A DNA stretch of 64,000 bases from Apis mellifera (taxonomy: Eukaryota > Arthropoda > Insecta > Hymenoptera > Apidae), in the NCBI RefSeq assembly GCF_003254395.2, contig NC_037639.1, positions 5,477,001 through 5,541,000 of the forward strand, written 5' to 3'. Below, one piece after another: positions 39,301 through 52,291 of the stretch. The position numbers and the translations under genes are program-made. The notes beneath the pieces are model-generated. The model was given only the letters and a program-made list of their open reading frames with translations, was not told where the DNA came from and made no database searches. Every line of letters begins with the position of its first letter. Within the stretch, counting starts at the first letter, position 1.

Positions 39301-42300
39301 TATGAAGAAGAACGTAAATGTGTAACAAACAAGGCAGAAAGACAGAGCTGAACCGGTGAGAATTTTCATCAACAGGCTTACATTCCACTTTAAATGAACC
39401 AAATCTAATGCGATCATTCGCCTCGATGAGAATCGTGCCACGATCTAAAAGGCACAACTTGTCCCTGCTGTTTAACCGGATTATGGTCGTGATATTTATG
39501 CGGCATACGAGAGAAAGAATGTTGTATTTCTGCTAGGTATTAATTGAGAAGGTAAACTAGATCGAAAATGAAAGAGGTTGGTAATGGAATTAAGGCAAGG
39601 TATAAAAGTTTTTCAATTTTTTGTTAAGTCGTTAAATGAATAATTTCGTTATAAGAATTCACTTGTTGTTGCAAAGAATCATTTATAAGTCACGATTATA
39701 ATGAAAAATTATGTAAATATACGAAACTTTGATAAAGGAGCAATTGCTATTAGAGACTAATACCAATTCTTCTTTGTTCTTCACAATATTCTTCTTTTAT
39801 CAAAAGGAATCAAAAGAATCCTGTCTATAGATATTATCATTAATAATAATGACATTAAAGTAAATCACAAATGATTGGCAAGAATGATTTAATAAAACAA
39901 AGATATTTTGTAATAATACTGAAAATAGAAGATTCAATTCCAAAATATTCTAAATAATAATGGTAAATCCATTCTATGAAGTTTAAAGAAACTTTTCTAA
40001 AGATAAACTCTTCATGAAATCATCCTTTTATCTATTGTTGGACAAAGATTGGCGACTTCCATTGGATACTCCATTTCCATGGAATAATACATGCAAATTG
40101 AGTATAAATTTCACGAGAAGAAGAGGCGTTAGAAAGAGATGAAGAAATCACTATCACTGATCGTTGAAGCAAATCAAGAACAGAGAATAAAGGCGTGTTT
40201 ACAACGATGAAAATTCTCCTCCATTTGAAATTCCTACATCTAATAATCAGTAAGTACATTCTTATATCTAAAAAATAATACATTTTTTTTAATAATACAA
40301 TTTTTTTAATGATATTTTATATAACGATAAATCTAACATATTAGATGGATGGATTTATGAAATTTTTAGAATCCATGAAATAGACAATTATTATATTAAA
40401 TTCTCTGTAAAAGTTTATTACAAAATTAATATTAAAATCTCTCCTTGTACACCTCTTCAGGATATGCTTCAGGATAAACGCTTGGTAGATTTATGCAAAC
40501 TCACGGACCAGGATATGGTTGTTCGCCTCGTCCCGAGAACTTCAAGAACGAACAATGTTCGTTCGAACGTGGGAGAATCGCGGAAATTGTAGATGAGACG
40601 TGCTTAGCCTGCGAGAATTAACGCGGCCAGTGTGAACTTATACCTATGTATGTAAAATATTACGCAGAAAGCGATCCACGCGATGGATCATTGGAATCAT
40701 TGTTATCGCGTGTCTCTGATCTCTGAACCGGAAGTGATCGAATACGCGAATTACATGCGTCTAGAATTAATCGATGATTGAATTTCTCGAATAACTTATC
40801 TGACTGAAAGGAAATGTTAAGTAAAAAAAAAAAAAAAAAAGAAGCATGTATACAAGGAATAACGTTATATGTAAATGATGTTTCCTTTTAAACACGACTT
40901 CCATTTGTAACAAATAAATTTTCTTCCTTCTCATAAGTATGTAAAAAATAAGCATAAATATCAAAATTATTTTCATAAGAAATTAAAAGTATATAAAAAT
41001 AATATTTATCATTCGAAATCAACACAACACTCGATCGAAAAAAACTTTATTACTTCTAACGGAATAATAAATTATCCAAAAATAAAATGATAAACTATGA
41101 ATTGTATTAATAGAATTCTCGCAAAATAAACTAATATCGCTGAAACAGGTATTTTCGTCACGTCACGTTCGTGAAAATACCAATTATATACGGCAATATC
41201 ATCGCATTATCCTCGCGTAATCTACGCGATTGTCACGCGACCAATCATCGATCATCGCATAAATACAATCTTGTTTAAAGTTCAAACTTGGCGCGTGTTT
41301 GAAAATACGATGAATCGATTCGAGGCAAACGTTGATGGAGAAAGGAAATAAGAAGAAAAAAGGAAGGAAAGGAAAAAAAAGAAAGGGAAATAAGAGGTAC
41401 AATACGTTCAGCGTGGGAGAATCATAGGAAACGTAAGCGAAGTGTGCACAACGCGCAGGAACGACAAAGAGGAAGGACAATCGACATCTGTTCCATGGCG
41501 AACTGGAAACCCTAGCCATCAACTTTAGAAGGGCAGGTTCCCATGACCGAAAGGGCAGGTATATATAGGGTCAAGTGGTCCTTGATGGAAGACTTTTTTG
41601 AAGAGCTTCCAGGTTTTTTTCGCAATTACATATCGATTGGAAAAGACAACTCGATTTTCGAATTAGAATATATTACAAAATTTTGTTATACGTCAATTTT
41701 TATCTTATAAATTGAACCTGTTTAGTAATTCTTTTAACAATATCATAGTATGATATTATTTAATTTCATCAAAGGAAAGATGCAAATTTATAGATTAATA
41801 TCTATACTTTATTATTCATATATTGTAAAATATTTTGCAATAAAAAGTAAAAAGTAAAACTCAAGAATTATTACGAAAGATTTAAATTATTTTTGTTCGA
41901 AAAAATAATGGACATAGTTATCGAAACAGAATCATATATATATATATAAAAGTAAGTACTTAATCTAATGTATATATACCTTATCGTTATTCATTCCTAA
42001 AATATTAGAAATAACGGCGATCTGTAACATATAAAACAGAAATGATATCGTTTTAGTACTTTCTTCTTTTTATTATATGCCATTAATGTATATTACACAA
42101 GAAAACACATACGTAACTATATACGTACACAGGTACACACGATGTACATATACGTTGGAAACATCTGTTATTCAAAACAGTACCATTTCTCTATCATTTA
42201 ATTACATCCATTGATTTAAAATTTTAATAAATAGTAGAATAGTACACATTACAGGTGAATCGTTATAATAGAACCACGCACTAATTACATCCTACTTGAA

Positions 42301-44640
42301 ATCATTAACCTAGCTTCCATTGTACCATTGTGCTCCGTTTTTAACAAAGTTCTCAAATGGTATCTCAAGTGCAATGTAAATCTTTTAAGGAATAACATAT
42401 TCAGACAATTAACCAAGCTATTATATATATATCAATGTAACAAGTATTAATGAATAAATGTAACATATTATCATTATATCATCATATAATGACAAATTTA
42501 ATTATATAATAATGTTCTAATATTTTAACACTATTATATGGAATATTAATCTATGTATATTTGAAAAACTATAATTGTATTTATATTTAAAGTTAAATGT
42601 TCTTCGTATTGAATGTAGAAATTAAAGGTGTATAAAATAACAGTTTAATTCATCGAGTTTTAACATTTAATATTTTAGTTTTAATAAGTTCAAATTTAAT
42701 ATTTTTCAAGTCACACATTCACGGACGTCCCTTCTTCAATATTCTTAGGATTACTGTTAACTCGTGTAACATTTTCGTGTAATGGTTTATTCAGACCACG
42801 ACAAATTGGAAAGAAAAGTTACAACGAGCGAATGGATAATTTTATTTGCAAAAGAGCAACTCGCAAACTCGTGACACGTGCTCCTGTGGACAGGAATATC
42901 TACCCTTTGCTCGAATAAAATTTACCCTAGGGACGTATCGTAATTATATCGTTTCGCGCTAATGATTGCTTTGTGCATATGCAATTAAGGAGACGCATTA
43001 AATATGCTCGCGAGGAGAAACGATTAATGTATACCGTTCAGCTATGTTGCTTCCAGCTAAAATGGCACGATCTTACTTTTTTTTAATGGATCGACCCATT
43101 ATTCCGAATGGATATCATAATTCTGGCTTCTTATCTTGGAATTCATGATTAATCATAAGCGATGCTCTAGTAATTTTATCAAGTGGATCATAATGTTTAG
43201 ATTAATAATTTGATCAGCTATTATCGTTATTAATAAATAGCATAGATGTTGAGCATTTAATGGATAGAAATTTATCGATTGAACGTGATGAAGTGTAGTG
43301 AAAAATTTGATAAAATGATATGATATTTAAAATATACATTAGATATATTTTTATTCTATGGAATAAAGTTCCACGGATGGTTAATATCGAACAGAAATGC
43401 TTTCTTCGTTTTCTTCCTCGGGTTCAAGTAAAAGAAGTTAGTCTGAAACTAATAACGGGAATCGTGCTAAAAAAAGAAAAAGGCAACGATAATATTTCAA
43501 GGAACAAAGAAATGAAATCACAAATGTTTACTCGCGAAAAGCGTATAATTAGAATGTTACACCGCATTAAAACGTTCGTAGAACTGTATAATTAGTTTAC
43601 TCGTTAATTATGCGAGGATCGCACGACCGAGATTCAACGGATAAAGAGCATGTATTACAGCATCTGACGAAAGTTTGAAAGAGGCTTCGGTCTTCTTGAA
43701 AATATTTTCGAAACGCATGCTTTTCATAATACGCCGCATAATTACACATTTCTTTATTCCGCTTAATTTCATCCGTTATCGTCTAACCGCTAACGTTACT
43801 CGTAATTTCTTCTATGGGCCTAAAACGCAACCTCCACGTTGATGAGCGTAACTTATTGTATTATAACGTTAATATTTTCGTGAGAGATGTGCATATCTTG
43901 CGAACGAATAGAAATATTAATTATGTAATTATTGAAATTTGTAGGATTTGTACAAAGGAAATATTCTAATTGGAAATAGCAGCAATCTTATATTTTCTGA
44001 TAATAAAAATAACAATCGATCTAGAGAAATGAATTTTAACAGCATCTTGTATAAATTCAATGAAAAAAATATTTTATTAATCCATTTAAATATCGAATTA
44101 ATACCTCCACTTCCGGAATGATACATGCATTAGCGTTCAACGCTGTTTAATTTCCTAATAAAATTTCTTTCTATCTTTTACAATATAGGTATAATTTAAC
44201 GGATAAGTAAATCTAATTGCATTATTAAATGCTAAGATACTTTACATAAAAAGTAAAAAATATTCTAACATGATAAAATAAATTCCATATGTTCAAAATT
44301 AAATAAAAAAAAAAAAAACTAAAAGGAAAAAAATAATATACTGGATTCGATCAAAAATCAACAGAATAATTAATTTGCTCAACGAATTAGCGCTAAAATC
44401 AATAGTGTCTTTCGATGAACCCCAATATACGATATCTACTTCCGTTATTGTTCGTGCAACATCCCCATAAAACTTTGCCAATAAACGTTTGCATGAGCAA
44501 TTAAAATGTCCCTTTTTATCGCCGCTAAATCCATCCCCATGACCAAAGCCGGCAGGCACCGACGCGCCTAGGTAACCGATTCTCTCTCTCTTTTTTTTTT
44601 TTTTTTTTTTTTTTTTTGGTTTTATTTTATTTTATTAACG
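36311..44640. other. AT-rich region, likely intronic
   Basis: No coding exon is supported. The region has A/T homopolymers, a T/C-rich tract near 38060-38115 and a small perfect hairpin (tctcgag tgtc ctcgaga) near 38153-38170. It also has several mildly CpG-rich patches (37060-37370, 38130-38320, 41160-41580, 42800-43040). If the candidate first exon at 48.4 kb belongs to the PDZ gene, this is part of its first intron. Confidence 0.4.
44591..44617. repeat. poly-T homopolymer
   Basis: A T run of about 27 bases after a short TC repeat, just beside the CpG-rich block that starts near 44640. Confidence 0.85.
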
Positions 44641-45118
44641 CCACGAGCACCTGCGATAACTTCTCATTTGCTCCCTGTTATCTAGGGCCCGGATGACACA
44701 CGTTCACGGTTGCGCGAGAGGAGAGGAAGGTCAGATGGAGATCGCGAGATTAGATCCTCCGGGACGAAGAAGGTCGAGGAAGGGAGGCAAGACGAGGCGG
44801 AGGTAAATGGGTGCGACTGAGACGGGTCGAGTCGCGGAATCGAGGAGTCACGACGAAGGGGGAGGACAAAGAGGAAGATGGGAGAAGGTGTGTGGAGTGC
44901 GCGCGAGAGCGAGATAAGACGAAGAGAAAGAGCTGTGTATCAGCTAGCGGAGAGTTCGTTGCCCGATTGGTTGCCTTCGCCGTGCCTCTTCTTTCCCGTC
45001 CACCGTTTTGTCCTTTTTTATTCACGAGCATCGAACACGCGTACACGAGCGCAGGTAGATACATACAGGAGTGGCTGTTTCGTCGAGGGTGACGTCATCG
45101 ATCGACAAATCTACCCAG
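44640..45118 (+). promoter_or_regulatory. CpG-rich promoter and first exon of a plus-strand transcript
   Basis: This island of about 480 bp is strongly enriched in CG and GA and ends in an excellent plus-strand 5' splice site: cccag followed by gtgagt, with the exon ending at 45118. A CRE-like tgacgtca lies at about 45090 and a reverse CCAAT (gattgg) at about 44965. Open frames run through it, but none has a convincing protein signature, so I read it as an untranslated first exon with promoter. No matching downstream coding exon was recognised to the right, so the transcript may leave the window or be non-coding. Confidence 0.35.
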
Positions 45119-48100
45119 GTGAGTTCAGGTTCCCCTGGCGAAACTTACCCCTTTCACGCTACAAGTATACGATAACCTGCATCAATACCAACGATCCCGA
45201 TGCTCCCCCTTTTTTTTTTTTCATTAGGAAGGGTTCTAATCGTATTTGCGATATGCATGAACGAGACAGCATAGATGATTATCTACGGAGATACCTAGGA
45301 AGGAATTGAAGGAACCTTTTTTTTAGGTATATAAATAGTGGTTAATGAGGATTAAAGGATTATCTTTGCGCGAGAAAAGATTGAAAAGATTTAGAGAAAG
45401 AATTACATGTGTCAAAGGATAAAAATTGAAGAAGAGTTTAATAGTTAAATTAGATATTTAATAAATTAAAAATATTGGAAGGAATAATGCATCAAGATTT
45501 GCATGTGCAATTTATAAATTATAACAATTTTAATAAAATGGGTTTAGAATCTACAATTAGTTATAGTTTGATGAATTTTATGATATAATTTTAGAAATTA
45601 TTAAATTAAATTAAATAATTATAGTTATAATATATTATTAAAACGACGAAATCTAAAAAATATTGGACAAGATACTCATAGAAATAAAAATCTAATAATC
45701 AAATCCTAATAAAATTCCAATTTTTAACAGAAGATAAATTCTGCATTAATGAGTCTGAACAATAGATATCTTGAAAGATATCCAAACCTCATTAATGCAG
45801 AGCATACTGAAGAGGATAAATATGATAAGTAGTTAGAAGCGCAGGACAATAAGAATCAAATATGGAAACGAGGATTGCAATCGCTAGTCGCTTGTGACTA
45901 GTCGATTTAACTTAAGAATGGATGAGGAAAGGGGTCGACCATCATTAACGCCCATACAAGGGGAACGTATCACGTGATATCAGAGTTAGCGCTCTAACAA
46001 TAAGATCAGCAGTCGCACAATGCAATTATCGTTAACACCTTGTCCTTTTGCATTTCGAACATAAAAAACAATTCCCCCATCCCTTTGGTTAAGACCATTA
46101 TATGCCATTTTTATAGATACAAATTGCCTCTTATTGTTGGCTACATAAGCAACCTTATAGCTGCCTAACGTTTAAATGGAATTGATCTAAGCAACGACGT
46201 TCCGTGTAAAAAATAAAAAAAAACTTTCAATTCATAAAAATTTTCAAAAAAACGATGAATATATTATCTAGAAATAATTGAACATTAAATATTCGATTAG
46301 AGTTTTAGAGTTTCTTAGAAAAATTAATTAACTATTAATTGAAAAAAATATATATGTAATAAAGAATAAATTAAAATTTTAGCTCTTGTAAAATTTTTAT
46401 TATATGTAGTTGTTAGAAAGAAATATTTTTCCTTTGATATACTTATTATAATTGATAATTATCAAAGGAAGATATTTTTAGTAAAATGAACTAAATTTTT
46501 ACTTGATTCTAATCAGCTAGTACTATACTTTGAATATAAGGTAACAATAATTTGAATATAAGGTTACAATAATTCTATGATATTATTTTCTCTGATAATA
46601 TTTCTTAAAAATTTATTGATTCATTACTTCAAAATTAGTGCTTTTAAATGTTCAAATATATTTTCTGTTGAAATAAAAGCATTGAAATATTTCAGAAATC
46701 TCAGTAGAAAAAATTTCAAATGATTAAATGCTGGTTAGTAATATTATCACTGAAATAATTTATAAGAGTAATTTCTAAAGGATGAACAGCTAATAATTCA
46801 AGTTTGTTTTCGACGATTCCTTATATTCATTCCACGAAAGAAAATTCATCTATGATTTATAGCCAGTATTACGATGATTACGAATGACGCGGGCATATTA
46901 AATGTGTCTGCAAATGCAAAACGTATAGATTTGCATAATTTATACCGTATCGGACATATTTACAAAATCAACGATCTTTAAAATGTCTATCAACTAAATA
47001 CGGAAGTGCATTTGTGTACTTTCCAAGCAAATAATTAAGAATAAACTTGTTGTATTTACTCAGAATATTTAACAGGTAATATTAATATTTTAATTATTAA
47101 TAAATAAATATTTATTAATTCTTGTACATCTAGACAAAATATAAAAATTTATCAATAAATAACAATTATAAATTTAATGTGAAAAATTTTCAATCCGCCA
47201 TTTTGATAAATGTAATGTTAATAAAAAAAATATTATTTATTTACTATTCAAAATCTATATTTAAATAATATTAAATAATATTAAAAGTTATTTATTTAAA
47301 ATTTTTTTTATATTTATCATTTAAATATAAATATATATTCATTATTTATTATTATGAATAAAATATTTTAAAAAACCGTTTAGATATTCTTCTTATTTTA
47401 ATAATAATTTACTAATTTAATGTATTTATCAGAATTATCATTTCGAAAAAGTATACATGGAGATTTATTTCTAAATTGTTCAGTATTCCGCTGAAATTTC
47501 AAATTATTAAGATATTAAATTATAGCAAAATAAGAATTTACATGTAAATCCGTCCAATGAATTCCAAATTTTATTTTGATGATTCAAGGTCAGCTGTCAC
47601 GAAATGTTTCATTTCATGTAAACAAATCACAAAACAAATAATAATTTTTCGATAACAATTTATGTAAACAAAAATAAAACGTTTTCTTGAATCGATAATT
47701 GTGTCAAAAGACGAAAAACGTCAAAATCATAGAAATGAAATGAATCGCGTTTCGCGAATGTTTTGCAAATTGGCCACGAGTTGACAAAGAAATCGCGGTT
47801 GCTAAGCGAAGCTTTTCTAAGCAGTCGAACAAAAAACAAAAGAAGCAATTCCATAAAAATCTACTATAATAAATCTCTAAAAAGGATCCGTATTTAGAAT
47901 GTCTCTTCGAGAAAGCTCTCTCTTAAAAGAGAAAGATTTATGATACCATTAACCAAGAAACTAAAACTTTCTTAACCTAACCTCAAAAATTCAAACAAAA
48001 CGACAAAATCCCATCCTTTTAACTTTAATTAATGCCGAACGTTACACTTTGTATAAACATCGATATAAAATTTCTGAACTCGAGCCAAATAGCATGTAAA

Positions 48101-48372
48101 AAGATCCAAAGCATGGCATCTTAATAAAATAACATTCCGAATATCTGACTCGAATTTAGACAAGCGGAGAAAAATTAACCTCTTCATACTAAATTTCTTT
48201 AATTATACCTTATACCATATCGATAAATCTATTTAACGAATAGACAAAAAAACGAATAAGACATCGACAAATATCATAAATTTTCACGAAACATTTTCAA
48301 AATTCTATTTTCCGAATAAATTATTTTCAAATAAAATATTAATAAAAAAATCGTAACAAAAAGAAAACTTAC
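45119..48372. other. AT-rich region with hairpins, no gene seen
   Basis: This very AT-rich DNA has two long-stem hairpins at 45740-45801 and 46429-46470, and a direct repeat of tttgaatataaggt near 46530-46565. Nothing looks like a coding exon. Confidence 0.5.
45740..45801. other. 62-nt nested hairpin
   Basis: A 14-bp perfect outer stem (tctgcattaatgag, 45740-45753, with 45788-45801) encloses an 8-bp inner stem (gatatctt/aagatatc) with a 2-nt loop. This is the size and shape of a microRNA precursor, though no known mature sequence is recognised. Confidence 0.4.
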
Positions 48373-48680
48373 CTTTGGCTAGAAGATGTTTCTCAAATGC
48401 ATAATAGGAAGAAAGAAGATCAAGAGTCACGCAGTGGCGCAAAGCCCACTGAACGAAAAACTTTTATCAACTTTACACAAAATATTACAAACTCTCAAAA
48501 ACGTATTCGATCGAAGATTTATAATAATTTCGACGCCGATTCACGCAATATATCATTAATATAGTATCGATCGACAAGCGATCGACTCAAACAAACGATC
48601 ACCGGCACGACTCTGTCGAAACTGGCGAGCGAAGCGACATCACGAGCAACGCCGGGGTTGCCTACGCGCCGATGCACGTG
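48373..48680 (-). promoter_or_regulatory. CpG-rich promoter and non-coding first exon, minus strand
   Basis: On the minus strand a CpG-rich block at about 48560-48700 leads into an exon that ends caaag at 48373, followed by a consensus donor gtaagt. The exon has only a short upstream frame (ATG with seven codons, MHLRNIF, then TAG), so it is probably untranslated. The nearest gene downstream on this strand is the PDZ gene, at 34.99 or 30.63 kb; a long first intron is common in such genes. The link is inferred from order and strand only. Confidence 0.4.
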
Positions 48681-51600
48681 GGCTCTGGGGTGGGGGGTAG
48701 TGGCATGAAGAATATCGAGGGCCCCTGTAGGTAGTATAGTATTTGCGAATAGTGTTTTGTTTGATGGGAATCAGGATGGTATAAATCATCTTCACTCTGT
48801 CAAATGTTCTTTTTTCTTTTTTTCTCTATTTCTAGCAATAGTCCTTTTGATTTCTGATGTTTTCTCCCTTCCGATTTTCTTTTTAATAATTTGACTTTAT
48901 ATTGTATTATGGGAGGAAAATTATGAATTGAATACGTTTAGTTTTGTTATAGTTATAAATTCTTATAGTTATAAAATATATTGACTCTATCTTCACATAA
49001 TCTTCCATATTGAAGAGGATGAAATATTATTTGATTTTATATTTTATTCCTTATTGGGATATAAATGAGATTCAATAGTTTTGATTATAGCAATGTTTCT
49101 TAAACTTAATAAGGATCATTTTTACACAATGTATAATATTTAATAAAATTTCATACAAAATTTAAAACAGAACAAATTTGCATAATGTTAAAAGTAGATT
49201 CAATCATCGTCAAACTGAAAATTCTACTTGATGATTCATCATCTGCTTCCTATCTTTATTATTTTTGTGAATTAAAAAGAAAAGAATACAATAAAGTAGA
49301 CAAACAAGATCTTGTTAAGCATAAAAAAAAAAAAGAACAAATCGAATCGAACAGGAAAAATAGATAAATTATACTTAATAGGAAATGAATAAATTATCAC
49401 ACATCCTGCTCTATTAATCATTCTGGAAAAATATTAATCATAGCTTCCTTATATTATGAATATAATTACTAACTTTAAAAATGAGTATTTTTTTATATAT
49501 CTTACAACAACAAAAATTATTCTTTTCCTTTGAGAAAATACAATTCCTTTTTTAAAATTATTAAATATCAAATGTAATACATTTAAATTTTATGTAATTT
49601 TCATCTATTTTCTCTCTTTTAAATTTTTAGATTTTGCTTCGCTTAAAAAGTTTCTTCTTCGTGAAAAGTGGCTAGTTATTTCGTAACAGTTTGCAAAATT
49701 TTATGCTCATTCTTAACTTAAGTGTCCTCGAGAATGTCCACTTGAAAAATTGTCAGGTCACGCGAATCATCACTTCGGTCAACATTTCAGGAGTACCATC
49801 GAAAAGAAGGTTAAACGGAAGAAAAAGGATTACTCGGTGGACAATGCACGTGAAGTGGATTATATTTCAGGCCGTGTAACAAACTCGATTCAACCCGGTT
49901 CTAAGGCAGCTTTCAACGAGCCTATTGCCCGTTCCTGACTTCTAAAAGAAGGTGGAATACACCTAAGAAGAAGCAGAGGGGAACAGGTTCTAGATTCATT
50001 CACATCTCGTCGAGGCCTTGAGCTCGACAAAAAGCATTCTATGCAGTTGCTACCATAGACCCATCCTGTATTCTATCGGTATTACCAAGCTTTTATCGTA
50101 AAATGTACAGTGGAAATAATTTGCGTATTCGTTTTATTTTTATCGTTTCTTTTATCAATTATTTGATCGCGATACGATTCTTTGAAATTATGCAAATTTT
50201 ATCTTAATGGCATTTAATGAGTATTGATCAGGATAAAAATGTAATTTGAAAAGAAAGTATAATTAGAAATAATATATATATATATACCTAATAATTTACA
50301 TTTACGTTTTGTGAAAAGAGAAGATATTAATAATATCGAGTCGTTTCTTTATAAATTAAACTAATTATTGAAATCTGATAAGTTTTATGCTTTTTTCTAA
50401 ATATTTTTAACATCATGTTAAATATATGATAATCTATTAAAAAAAATCCCAAAATACACACACATACATATATATCCTTCAATTTTCACTTACAGAATAT
50501 CTTTCTTCCTTTCGAACTTCACGTTGTTAAAAAACGAAAAAGCAGATCGATCTAGCAAATCGATCTACGATCACGATAACAGAAATCCTATTACCACGGC
50601 TAAACAATTTAACAAACCGTTCAACCCCCGGGGCGACATAAAAAGGCATCGATCGATTTGTCCTCGTATAAATTATCGCCGCGAAATCCATGGAAAGAGT
50701 TATGTCCCGATATGCTCGACCGATATCATCCTCCCACCAACCTCCCCGAAAATAGCAATATCCTAGTTCGTATCCGGTTATCAATTCTGTAAAATGTAAT
50801 CTGTTAAAAAGAAAAAAAAGGAAAAGAGAAAAATCATCATTGCAAAATTTCCAACACCCGTGGCACGCGTTTACACGCGTGTCCATTAATATGGATTGTC
50901 GGGGATCAAATGAAAGGAAGTCTAGATCGTTGCCAATTTCTCGCTCGTAACATACGGCCCTGAGCACATGCACGGCGTTATCTGAGGGCACTAATCTAAA
51001 ATGTTTCAACGTGGGCTGCGTGGGTATGGACGAACATCGCCGCTTAAGAAACACCTCGGGGATAGCCTACGCCTTTCTCACATGTGGTCAGCCATGATGA
51101 ATCGAGGGATCCGACCGATTTTGACGCTTTTTACTCGTGTATTTACGTAACATGAATGAATAATACGCGTTTCTCGATTACGAATATCTGCCTACCTGTT
51201 TTGGGATATCGGGAAAGAACCAAATGTGAAATTCGAGAGTCAAGTCGAGAAGAACCTGGTTTTGGTTAAAGGCTTAACCAAAGGTCGTGCTCTGTTAATT
51301 CGTGTGTCAAGCCGCGTTAAGTATATACATCGATACCTTTGGTTAATTAGAATTAAGGTCACCTAATTACGCAGGAAATTTTCTGGTAAAGTGCTCGTTA
51401 GAAGGAAATATATCTGATAAAAATTGAAGCTTGCATGTATGCATACAAATGAGCAAATGTGTAAATTGTAAGGCAAGAATAAATTTTTGCACGGGAAATA
51501 ATTCAATTTATGCGCATGAAATGAAAGTTTATCTCCAAGAATGTATTATTAAAGGATAAACGTGGATAGATTAAAAATTTAATTCCATAGAAGATAAATT

Positions 51601-52216
51601 ATAATTTAGATAATTATTAGGAACAAGAAATTATTATGTATTCTATTTTTAGGAAAAAATATATGATATTTAATAATTATTGTTATAATATTTCTGAATT
51701 ATATCTAACTGTAAACCTAAATTTTATGTTATATTTAATTCTGATTGAAATTTTAAATTGTTTTAGGACGTATCCAGACAAAGATAAAGATGTTCTCGTT
51801 ATTGACTGTAAATGTATTTTACAAGTATTATAATGGTCAAAAAACAATGGTTTGTCCAGGTTGGTTTTCTTCTTCAAATGTGTAATATTTCATTCTGTCG
51901 GTTGGACGATGATTTTCAAACGTATAAACAATAATTAAACAGGTTAAAAAAACGAAGGGTGTCTAGGCAAGGAAGCAGCGTTGGGCAGGTGAGGAGCCTC
52001 ATCAACTGCAACACGTCCAACTGGCGGGTCTCGTTGCACCTTTAACTATAGTGCACTCGCGTTTCAGCTGCGTGAAAAACTGAAATTAATTGTGGCAATA
52101 GGTGTCTTCAACGGAAATAGTTTTGTGGCAAGCTGCAGCAGCATGTGAACGAACAGGTTGTTTAAAATAACTGTCCACCGTTTCGAAATTTGTTTAAATT
52201 ATATATTTTTACATAT

Positions 52217-52291
52217 AGTTTCTTAATGACTCATATAATTCATTATAACTAGATGATTATTCATTTAAATGCATCAAATCATTAAGAAACT
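52217..52291. other. 75-nt hairpin
   Basis: A perfect 13-bp inverted repeat (agtttcttaatga at 52217-52229, tcattaagaaact at 52279-52291) has about 49 bases between its arms. The geometry would suit a microRNA-like precursor or a decayed small foldback element. No known mature sequence is recognised. Confidence 0.35.

Noticed and set aside
47976..47987. aacctaacct, possible insect telomere repeat (TTAGG)n
   Set aside because: Only about two units; not an array.
50527..51054. 175-codon minus-strand frame
   Set aside because: The nominal start is GTG, there is no domain or signal peptide, codon content drifts along it, and no splice sites frame it convincingly.
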